From contig JAICVC010000064.1 in the NCBI GenBank assembly GCA_025935515.1, forward strand, positions 1 to 10,864: a DNA stretch of 10,864 bases, read 5' to 3'. Both the position numbers and the translations under genes were made by a program. The stretch comes from Sphingomonas sp. GTDB lineage: Bacteria; Pseudomonadota; Alphaproteobacteria; Sphingomonadales; Sphingomonadaceae. Each line of letters begins with the position of its first letter. The stretch's first letter is position 1. Of this stretch, positions 1-5,169 are shown piece by piece. A model generated the notes under the pieces. That model ran no database searches. It was not told where the DNA came from and saw only the letters and a list, made by a program, of their open reading frames with translations.

Positions 1-834
1 ATCCTCGCCGGAGTCGCCGACCAGTATCGCAAGCTCCGCAACACTTTCCGCTACCTTCTCGGCGCGCTCGAGGGCTTCAGCGAACAGGAACGTGTCGACG
101 CCGGGGCGATGCCGGAGCTGGAGCACTACATGCTCCACCTGACGGCGGCGCTCGACCGGAAGCTCAGGAACGCGGTCGACGACTTCGACTTCAACAACTA
201 CGTCCGGTCGCTGACCGACTTCTGCAACGAGGATCTGTCGGCCTTCTATTTCGATATCCGCAAGGACAGCCTCTATTGCGACGCGCCATCGAGCCTGAAG
301 CGGCGCGCGTACCGGACGGTGCTCGACACCTTGTTCCACGCGCTGGTGCGCTGGCTCGCGCCGGTGCTGGTGTTCACCACCGAGGAGGTGTGGGGCACGC
401 GCTTTCCCGAGGCCGGCTCGGTGCACCTCCTCGAATGGCCTGAGTTAACCCTCACCCGTCACCTCCGCGAAGGCGGGGGCCCCGCTTCTTCTTCCACGGC
501 TGAAGGACAGCGGGATTCCCGCCTTCGCGGGAATGACGAGTTCATGGCGCGATGGGAGAACCTCCGTGCGCTCCGCGCCGAGGTTACAGAGCGGATCGAG
601 CCGCTGCGCCGCGAGAAGGTCGTGGGATCGAGCCTCGAGGCCGAGGTCTGGGTGCCGAGCGACGAGGACCCCGAGCTGCTCGAGGAGCTGTTCATCACCT
701 CGACAGTCCGCAACGGCGATTGGAAGGTGATGAAGACGTCGAACCGCAAATGCGCGCGTTGCTGGCGGCACCGGCCCGATGTGCCGAGCGAAGGCGGGCT
801 CGACGTGCGCTGCGACGAGGTGGTGAATGGGTGA
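1..834 (+). CDS. ileS: Isoleucyl-tRNA synthetase, C-terminal part (5' end outside window)
   Basis: Charges tRNA-Ile with isoleucine in the cytoplasm. The frame is open from base 1, and 277 residues are visible of an enzyme usually over 900 long. What is seen is the anticodon-binding helical domain (YRKLRNTFRYLL near residue 9, then the TEEVW motif near 127), the junction region (EPLRREKVVGSSLEAEV, about 200-216) and the C-terminal zinc-binding tail (KCARCWRH, from residue 250). Two things are odd. About 32 residues between WPE (residue 148) and EFMARW (residue 180) are encoded by a palindromic repeat lying in frame. The tail has only three of the four expected zinc cysteines: the usual L-C-x-R-C reads LDVRC, with Asp (codon 802-804) in place of the third Cys. 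The gene ends with TGA 106 bases before lspA, its usual neighbour in proteobacteria. Identity is secure; the effect of the insert and the lost Cys is unknown. Confidence 0.97.
   Translation: MLAGVADQYRKLRNTFRYLLGALEGFSEQERVDAGAMPELEHYMLHLTAALDRKLRNAVDDFDFNNYVRSLTDFCNEDLSAFYFDIRKDSLYCDAPSSLKRRAYRTVLDTLFHALVRWLAPVLVFTTEEVWGTRFPEAGSVHLLEWPELTLTRHLREGGGPASSSTAEGQRDSRLRGNDEFMARWENLRALRAEVTERIEPLRREKVVGSSLEAEVWVPSDEDPELLEELFITSTVRNGDWKVMKTSNRKCARCWRHRPDVPSEGGLDVRCDEVVNG
442..542. repeat. Palindromic repeat element inserted in frame within ileS
   Basis: Arms at 457-485 and 510-538 are inverted repeats of 29 bases with 23 matches, separated by 24 bases. The outer ends are cgtca and tgacg, and the core gcgaaggcggg pairs perfectly with cccgccttcgc. 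This matches the type of short repeat often seen between genes in sphingomonads, whose spurious translation contains SRLRGND. Here it is read through as protein with no stop or frameshift. The pentamer gagtt occurs at 442-446 and again at 538-542. Removing 442-537 (96 bases, 32 codons) leaves a continuous ...WPEFMARW... reading, so gagtt may be a target duplication, though five bases can match by chance. The palindrome is seen directly; the insertion history is inferred. Confidence 0.82.
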
Positions 835-841
835 CTTAATT

Positions 842-926
842 CGTCATGCTGAACTTGTTTCAGCATCCATTCTGGGGGTCGCGGTGCGGGTAAAGAAATG
901 GACCCTGAACCAAGTTCAGGGTGACG
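842..926. repeat. Intergenic palindromic repeat between ileS and lspA
   Basis: Arms at 842-871 and 897-926 are imperfect inverted repeats of 30 bases (about 25 matches) around a 25-base spacer, again with cgtca and tgacg outer ends. Each arm holds its own small hairpin: ctgaa/ttcag in the left arm and ccctgaa/ttcaggg in the right. This resembles REP-like repeats scattered between sphingomonad genes. It starts seven bases after the ileS stop and ends where the lspA ribosome site begins. No T-run follows either arm, so a classical intrinsic terminator is not supported. It differs in sequence from the element inside ileS apart from the terminal pentamers. Confidence 0.85.
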
Positions 927-930
927 GGAG
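926..930 (+). promoter_or_regulatory. lspA ribosome binding site at the foot of the repeat hairpin
   Basis: The sequence gggag lies nine bases before the lspA ATG at 940. Its first G is the last base of the right arm of the palindromic repeat. Folding of the repeat in the transcript would place a long stem directly against the ribosome site. The site itself is clear; any effect on translation is inferred. Confidence 0.7.
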
Positions 931-939
931 CGGCTTGCA

Positions 940-1458
940 ATGAAATCCCGCTCGCTCGGCTTCCTCATCGCGCTTGTCGTCTTCGCGCTCGACCAGCTGA
1001 CGAAATATTGGGTGACCGGCCCGCTCGGCGTCAATCACATCGGCGACCAGCTCTACCTGATCCCCAACTTCCAACTGACCTACACCGAGAATAACGGCAT
1101 TTCGCTCGGGCTGTTGAACGCGACCACGCCGGTCGGCCGCTGGATGCTGGTCGGCCTGACATCCGCGATCGCCATCGGGGTCGCCTGGTGGCTCGGCCGC
1201 GAGAAGAACCGCGTTGACCAGATCGCGCTCGGGATGGTGCTCGGCGGTGCCCTCGGCAACATCCTCGACCGCACCCGCCATGGCTATGTCGTCGACTTCG
1301 CCGACCTGCATTTTGGCGAATGGCGGCCGTTTTTGATATTCAATGTCGGCGATGCCGCGATTAGCATTGCCGTCGTGATCCTGTTGCTGCGTGCCTTTCT
1401 GAGCCGTAAGGATCAGGAAACGGGCGGCGACCCCATGGAGACGATCGAACATGCGTAA
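940..1458 (+). CDS. lspA: Lipoprotein signal peptidase (signal peptidase II)
   Basis: An inner-membrane aspartyl protease that removes signal peptides from diacylated prolipoproteins just before the lipid-modified cysteine. The 172-residue length is normal. Four hydrophobic segments are visible, near residues 5-25, 66-86, 94-108 and 133-152. Family motifs are DQLTK (18-22), NNGISLGLL (51-59), GNILDR (106-111), VVDF (117-120) and FNVGDAAIS (134-142). The catalytic aspartates are Asp119 and Asp138, 19 apart as in Pseudomonas LspA. The ATG at 940 has a gggag site nine bases upstream. The last eight bases overlap the next gene, a putative lipoprotein and thus a plausible substrate, which suggests co-transcription and coupling. 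Its own expression may be affected by the repeat immediately upstream. Confidence 0.98.
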   Translation: MKSRSLGFLIALVVFALDQLTKYWVTGPLGVNHIGDQLYLIPNFQLTYTENNGISLGLLNATTPVGRWMLVGLTSAIAIGVAWWLGREKNRVDQIALGMVLGGALGNILDRTRHGYVVDFADLHFGEWRPFLIFNVGDAAISIAVVILLLRAFLSRKDQETGGDPMETIEHA

Positions 1459-1861
1459 TGCCCTGACCTTTTTGGTGCTGGCCGCGGCCGTGACCACCGG
1501 CGGCTGCTCCGTTTTCAAAGGCCACGCCAATTCGCCCGACGAATTCGCGGTCGCGCGCAACGCCCCGCTGATCATCCCGCCCGACTTCAGCCTGGCGCCG
1601 CCGGTCGCCGGCACTGCCGGGCTCAGCCCGGCCGATGCGCAGCAGCAGGCGATCGACGCTCTGTTCGGCGGCCCGGCGCAGCGCAGCCCCGGCGAAACCA
1701 GCCTGCTCGACGCCGCCGGACGCGACAGCGCCCAGCTCGGCATTCGCAGCCAGGTGTGGGATCCCGACACGCGGATCGTCGACAAGGGGCCGACGACCGT
1801 GCAAATCCTGACGGCCGCCAACAGCAGCACCAACGTCGCTTCGGCCCAGACCGGCCAATAG
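1451..1861 (+). CDS. DUF3035 family putative lipoprotein (BamF-like)
   Basis: A protein of 136 residues whose core, PDEFAVARNAPLIIPPDFSL (29-48), is the hallmark of the DUF3035 family. Alphaproteobacterial members have been described as BamF, a lipoprotein associated with the outer-membrane beta-barrel assembly machine. The N-terminus (MRNALTFLVLAAAVTTGGCS) is a signal sequence with a candidate lipid-attachment cysteine at position 19. The lipobox is weak, with Thr rather than Leu at -3. The rest is rich in Ala, Gln, Ser and Pro and looks partly disordered. The start overlaps the end of lspA by eight bases, with a ggag site ten bases upstream inside lspA, so the two are probably translated together. 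The family call is firm; the Bam role comes from family knowledge and is not shown here. Confidence 0.9.
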   Translation: MRNALTFLVLAAAVTTGGCSVFKGHANSPDEFAVARNAPLIIPPDFSLAPPVAGTAGLSPADAQQQAIDALFGGPAQRSPGETSLLDAAGRDSAQLGIRSQVWDPDTRIVDKGPTTVQILTAANSSTNVASAQTGQ

Positions 1862-1886
1862 AGCACCAGAGAGCGAACCCAGCAGC

Positions 1887-2438
1887 ATGGCAGAAGCAAC
1901 CCTCCCCGCCCGGCTCGTCGAGATCGAATCGATGCTCGACCGCTCGCGCCGGCGGTTCGAAGAAGGCACCCGGCTGGTCGAGGAAGCGCACAAGCTGCTC
2001 GCCGACGTCCAGCAGGCGATCATCGGCTCGCCCCGCAGCGTCTCGCCCGAAGACAGCGAGGAAGCCGCCTCGAAGCTGCTCGCAAGCCTCAAGGCGACCG
2101 GCAGCGAAATGCCCGAGAGCCTGTGCGGCGGCCGCCTGTCGGTCGACCAGGTCCAGCGCCTGATCCGCATCGACGGGCACCCGATCGGCATCACCGAAAT
2201 GGAATATCGCGTGCTCGAGCTGCTCGCCTTCGCGCGCAACAATGTCGTCACCCGCGCGATGCTGCTGAAGCATCTCTACCGCCGCGCCGACGACCAGCCG
2301 CAGCCGAAGATCATCGACGTGTTCATCTCCAAGCTCCGCAAGAAGCTCCGCAATGCGAGCGGCGGCGCCGAGTTCATCGAGACCATCCCCCAGCGCGGCT
2401 GGATCCTGCGCGACGTCGACGAGAAGAGCGGGGCTTAA
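1887..2438 (+). CDS. Winged-helix transcriptional regulator, CtrA-like DNA-binding domain without receiver
   Basis: A protein of 183 residues in two parts. Residues about 6-45 form a charged helical, probably coiled-coil segment (EIESMLDRSRRRFEEGTRLV), followed by a linker. Residues about 88-176 are an OmpR/PhoB-type winged helix: GITEMEYRVLELL (101-113), the recognition region KIIDVFISKLRKKL (141-154) and the wing ETIPQRGWILRD (165-176). The recognition helix closely resembles that of CtrA, the alphaproteobacterial cell-cycle regulator, as I recall it. There is no receiver domain and so no phospho-acceptor Asp. It may dimerise through the coiled coil and be controlled by abundance or partner binding; this is inferred. 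It follows the lipoprotein gene by 25 bases with only a weak ribosome site (gagag), so it may share the lspA transcript. Targets are unknown. Confidence 0.92.
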   Translation: MAEATLPARLVEIESMLDRSRRRFEEGTRLVEEAHKLLADVQQAIIGSPRSVSPEDSEEAASKLLASLKATGSEMPESLCGGRLSVDQVQRLIRIDGHPIGITEMEYRVLELLAFARNNVVTRAMLLKHLYRRADDQPQPKIIDVFISKLRKKLRNASGGAEFIETIPQRGWILRDVDEKSGA

Positions 2439-2448
2439 GCTTTTGTTA

Positions 2449-2472
2449 GCTCGGCCGGGCTTAGTCCCGAGC
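2449..2472 (+). other. Small hairpin just before the start of the 118-residue gene
   Basis: gctcgg (2449-2454) can pair with ccgagc (2467-2472), closing a 12-base loop two bases before the ATG at 2474. It follows the stop of the regulator gene by ten bases and has no following T-run, so it is not a typical terminator. It would lie where the ribosome binds, and no clear purine-rich site is otherwise present. Its significance is uncertain. Confidence 0.35.
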
Positions 2473-2473
2473 G

Positions 2474-2830
2474 ATGCTGAGTCTCATTCCGCAGCACGAA
2501 TTCGAACCCCGCCCGCAGGCCTATGCCGAGGCGGTGTCGCGGCTGGCGAGCGTGCGCCATGCGCTGCGGCTGGTCGACGGCGGCTTTTCCGCCGGCCCGC
2601 TCGACGATCTCGACGAGAACATCGCGGCGGCCTGGCCCGAGGCCAGCGACGCGAAGCAGCATTGGTTCGACCGGCGCTCGGAGCAGCTGGTCGCGACCGC
2701 CGCGGCCGGCATCGAAGCCTTGCTCGGCGAGCGCAATGAAGGCCGCGAACCGCACCGCGAGGCAGGCCGCACGCTGGTCGATGAAATCCGCCGGGAGCTT
2801 CGCGAGGTCGCCGGGATCGTCCTCGCCTAG
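2474..2830 (+). CDS. Small helical hypothetical protein
   Basis: I do not recognise this 118-residue protein. It looks soluble and almost wholly alpha-helical, rich in Ala, Glu and Arg. It has no signal peptide, membrane segment or cysteine. Notable stretches are YAEAVSRLASVRHALRLVDG (17-36), the central QHWFDRRSEQLVATAAAGIE (62-81), and an acidic/basic C-terminal helix (EIRRELREVAGIVLA). Supporting it as a real gene are its position 35 bases after the regulator on the same strand, a protein-like composition, and the fit of its stop with that of sseA: the two genes converge and share the palindrome CTAG. The start codon lacks a good ribosome site; coupling to the upstream gene is possible. 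No function can be assigned. Confidence 0.8.
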   Translation: MLSLIPQHEFEPRPQAYAEAVSRLASVRHALRLVDGGFSAGPLDDLDENIAAAWPEASDAKQHWFDRRSEQLVATAAAGIEALLGERNEGREPHREAGRTLVDEIRRELREVAGIVLA

Positions 2831-3657
2831 GCGGGACCAAGCACTTTCGGCGTCGCCGGATCGGCGCCCCATTCGCTCCAGCTTCCGTCATAAAGCTTCG
2901 TGTCGTCGTTGCCGATGAGGTGTGCGGCGAAAATCAGGCTGTTGGCGGTGACCCCGGAGCCGCAGCTCGCGACGAAGGGCTTCGCCGGGTCGATTCCGGC
3001 GTCGGCGAACAGCCGTTCGATCTCTTCGACCGGTTTGAAGCGCCCATCTTCGCGATAGAGCGAGCCGAACGGCAGGTTCCTGGCGCCGGGCGCGTGGCCG
3101 GCGGCGACGCCGGGCCGCGGGTCAGCTTCGTTGCCTTCGAAGCGCGGCTTGCCGCGCGCGTCGGCCCACGGCAGGCCGGTGCCGGCGAGGAGTTGCCTCT
3201 TGGTGACGATCCCGCCGCGCTCGACCGCCTCGAAGCGGGCCGTTCGCGGCGCGGGTTCGCCGCTTGCAGTCTGCCGGCCTTCGGCGATCCATTTCTGCAG
3301 CCCGCCGTCGAGAATCGCGACCTTGCCGGCGCCGAAGTGGCGCAGCATGAACCAACCGCGCGCGGCGGTGCGGAGCGGGCTGTTGTCGTAGACCACGATG
3401 CGGTCGCCGAGGCCGATGCCGAGCTGCTCCATCGCCCGCCCGAAGTCCTCCGCGCCGGGCAGCATGTGCGGGGCGGGATTCGACCGGTCGCTGACTGCGT
3501 CGATGTCGAGGAAGCGGGCGCCGGGGATGTGCGCGGTCAGATATTCGTCGCGGCCGCTGCGGCCGGTCGCGGGCATGTGCCAGCTCGCGTCGACGATGGA
3601 GAGGTCGGGGTCGCCGAGATGCTGCGCCAGCCAGTCGCTCGAAACCAGCGAGTCCAT
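2827..3657 (-). CDS. sseA: 3-mercaptopyruvate sulfurtransferase
   Basis: Transfers sulfur from 3-mercaptopyruvate to thiols or cyanide, leaving pyruvate; a soluble enzyme linked to cysteine catabolism and sulfide or cyanide handling. The 276 residues form two rhodanese domains. The N-terminal one has IVDASWHMPATGRSGRDEYL (21-40) and HIPGARFLDID; the C-terminal one has WADARGKPRF and the active-site loop SCGSGVTA with Cys232. The CG[ST]GVTA loop is that of mercaptopyruvate enzymes, whereas thiosulfate rhodaneses have CRKGVTA. The start MDSLVSSDWL is typical. A longer frame reaches an ATG at 3705, adding 16 residues, but that would overlap the queF start and is less likely. A ggag lies very close (two bases) to the chosen ATG. 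The gene is divergent from queF and convergent with the small gene at 2474. Confidence 0.95.
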   Translation of the reverse strand: MDSLVSSDWLAQHLGDPDLSIVDASWHMPATGRSGRDEYLTAHIPGARFLDIDAVSDRSNPAPHMLPGAEDFGRAMEQLGIGLGDRIVVYDNSPLRTAARGWFMLRHFGAGKVAILDGGLQKWIAEGRQTASGEPAPRTARFEAVERGGIVTKRQLLAGTGLPWADARGKPRFEGNEADPRPGVAAGHAPGARNLPFGSLYREDGRFKPVEEIERLFADAGIDPAKPFVASCGSGVTANSLIFAAHLIGNDDTKLYDGSWSEWGADPATPKVLGPA

Positions 3658-3703
3658 GGCTCCAGGATAGGCGCGTGCCGCGACTGCTGCTAGTTGGCGC
3701 GCC
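3658..3703. promoter_or_regulatory. Short divergent intergenic region between sseA and queF
   Basis: Only 46 bases separate the two start codons, so promoters for the two genes must overlap each other or lie within the opposite gene. I see no convincing -35/-10 pair, no preQ1 riboswitch-like structure, and no good ribosome site before queF, which may be leaderless or weakly initiated. It is listed because divergent promoters are required by the layout, not because a motif is visible. Confidence 0.4.
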
Positions 3704-4150
3704 ATGGAAACGCGCCATCTCGGCCAGCCAAGCCCGCTTCCGGCATCGCCCGGCGAAGCGGTCCTCGATTATGTGCCCAACCCGCGCGCGGGCGCGCTCT
3801 ACCTGGTGCGGTTCACCGCGCCGGAGTTCACCTCGCTGTGCCCGGTCACCGGCCAGCCCGATTTCGCGCACTTGGTCATCGATTATACCCCGGCGGACAC
3901 CATCGTCGAAAGCAAGAGCCTCAAGCTGTATCTCGGCGCGTTCCGCAACCATTGCGGCTTCCACGAGGATGTGACGGTCGGCATCGGCCAGCGGCTGATG
4001 CAAGAGATGAAGCCGCGGTGGCTGCGCATCGGGGGCTATTGGTATCCGCGCGGCGGAATGCCGATCGACGTCTTCTGGCAAAGCGGCGCGCCGCCCGAAG
4101 GCCTGTGGCTTCCCGACCAGGGCGTGCAGCCGTATCGCGGAAGGGGATAG
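3704..4150 (+). CDS. queF: NADPH-dependent 7-cyano-7-deazaguanine (preQ0) reductase
   Basis: Reduces the nitrile of preQ0 to the amine preQ1 with two NADPH, a step towards queuosine in the tRNA wobble position. The 148-residue length fits the short, single-domain (YkvM) class. The catalytic cysteine is Cys46 in TSLCPVTGQPDF and the proton donor is Asp53; their spacing of seven equals that of the Bacillus enzyme. The family signature ESKSLKLY is at 69-76, followed by FRNHCGFHEDV (80-90). The N-terminal HLGQPSPLPASPGEAVLDYV matches the usual QueF opening and supports the ATG at 3704, although no clear ribosome site precedes it. No other queuosine genes lie in the window. panE follows after two bases, with its ribosome site inside the queF end, so the two are probably co-transcribed. 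Confidence 0.97.
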   Translation: METRHLGQPSPLPASPGEAVLDYVPNPRAGALYLVRFTAPEFTSLCPVTGQPDFAHLVIDYTPADTIVESKSLKLYLGAFRNHCGFHEDVTVGIGQRLMQEMKPRWLRIGGYWYPRGGMPIDVFWQSGAPPEGLWLPDQGVQPYRGRG

Positions 4151-4152
4151 CA

Positions 4153-5169
4153 ATGGCGGGGGGGCCGAAAGTCGCGATCCTGGGGGCCGGCTCGGTCGGC
4201 TGCTTCATTGGCGGAGCCTGGGCCGCCGCGCGCGTTCCAGTGACCTTCGTCGGTCGCGCCAGGCTTGCTGCCGACATCGCCGAGCACGGCCTGACCGTCA
4301 GCGACTATCGCGGCTGGCACGCGCACCTCGCGCCAGGCGAGGTCGACTATCGCTGCGAGCCGCAAGCGCTCGAAGAGGCGCAAGTGATCGCGCTGTGCGT
4401 CAAAAGCGGCGACACCGCGCAAGCGGCGGAGCAAGTCGCCGAGCATGCGACGCAGGGCACGCTTGTCATCAGCTTCCAGAACGGCGTCAGTAATGTCGAC
4501 GTCCTCGAGCAGGCGCTCGGCGGCCGGTTCGAGGTCGCGCGCGGCATGGTGCCGTACAATGTCGCCTACCTCGGCGAGGGACGGTTCCACAAAGGCGTCG
4601 CCGGCGACCTGTACGCCGAGCAGAGGGCCGGCGCGCCGGCCCTCGCCGATGCGGTCGGGGCTGGCCCCGCGGCCATCAAATTCTCTGGCGACATGCTGGG
4701 CCTCGCATGGGGGAAATTGCTCATCAACCTCAACAATGCGGTCAATGCGCTGTCGGGCCGCATGCTCCGGGAAGAACTGAAGCGGCGCGACTATCGGCGG
4801 GTATTCGCCGCCTCGATGCGCGAGGGTCTCGACCTCCTGAAGCGCGCCGAGATCGAGCCCGTGACCGTCGGCCCAATCTCGCCCCGGGCGCTGCCGCGGA
4901 TCGTCAGCACCCCCGACTGGCTGTTCAACACTTTGTTCCTGCGGCGCTGGAAGATCGACGCCAAGGCGCGCTCGTCGATGGCCGACGACCTCGCCGCCGG
5001 ACGCAAAACTGAGATCGATTTCCTGAACGGCGAGCTGGTCCGCCTCGCCGAGCGGCTGCAGGCCGACGCCCCGGTCAATCGGGCGATTGTCGAGCTGGTG
5101 CGTAAGGCCGAGGCCGGCGCTGGACCGCTCTCGCCCTCCGCCCTCAGGCGCGAAGCTTTAGGCCGCTAG
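4153..5169 (+). CDS. panE: 2-dehydropantoate 2-reductase (ketopantoate reductase)
   Basis: Reduces ketopantoate to pantoate with NADPH, on the pathway to pantothenate and coenzyme A. The protein of 338 residues begins with a Rossmann fold: KVAILGAGSVGCFIGG (6-21), with Gly11, Gly13 and Gly16 binding the nucleotide. Family marks follow: CVKSGDT (82-88), SFQNGVSNVDVL (108-119), the catalytic lysine in WGKLLINLNNAVNAL (186-200, Lys188) and the C-terminal SSMADDLAAGRKTEIDFLNG (274-293). The reading frame is open further upstream, but the ATG at 4153 has an aagggg site six bases before it and starts right at the Rossmann strand. The C-terminal domain has an extra WLFNTLFLRRWKIDAKARS segment seen in some family branches, so a related ketopantoate reductase-like oxidoreductase is possible. 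The last 12 bases overlap the convergent transporter gene. Confidence 0.92.
   Translation: MAGGPKVAILGAGSVGCFIGGAWAAARVPVTFVGRARLAADIAEHGLTVSDYRGWHAHLAPGEVDYRCEPQALEEAQVIALCVKSGDTAQAAEQVAEHATQGTLVISFQNGVSNVDVLEQALGGRFEVARGMVPYNVAYLGEGRFHKGVAGDLYAEQRAGAPALADAVGAGPAAIKFSGDMLGLAWGKLLINLNNAVNALSGRMLREELKRRDYRRVFAASMREGLDLLKRAEIEPVTVGPISPRALPRIVSTPDWLFNTLFLRRWKIDAKARSSMADDLAAGRKTEIDFLNGELVRLAERLQADAPVNRAIVELVRKAEAGAGPLSPSALRREALGR

Noticed and set aside
445..771. Minus-strand frame containing VIPAKAGIP
   Set aside because: This peptide is a well-known spurious translation of the palindromic repeat; the real coding strand here is ileS.
842..926. Rho-independent terminator for ileS
   Set aside because: Stable stems are present but neither is followed by a T-run, and the structure matches a repeat family better.
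916..1899. Long open frame on the minus strand antisense to lspA and the DUF3035 gene
   Set aside because: It lies opposite two clear genes, has an Ala/Arg/Gly/Asp-rich composition typical of high-GC antisense frames, and matches no family I know.
3658..3703. preQ1 riboswitch before queF
   Set aside because: The 46-base gap holds no recognisable preQ1 aptamer (no short hairpin followed by an A-rich tail), and sphingomonad queF genes are not known to me to have one.
3122..4153. 343-codon minus-strand open frame across sseA and queF
   Set aside because: It is out of frame with sseA and antisense to queF, ends in an arginine-rich low-complexity tail and has no domain.
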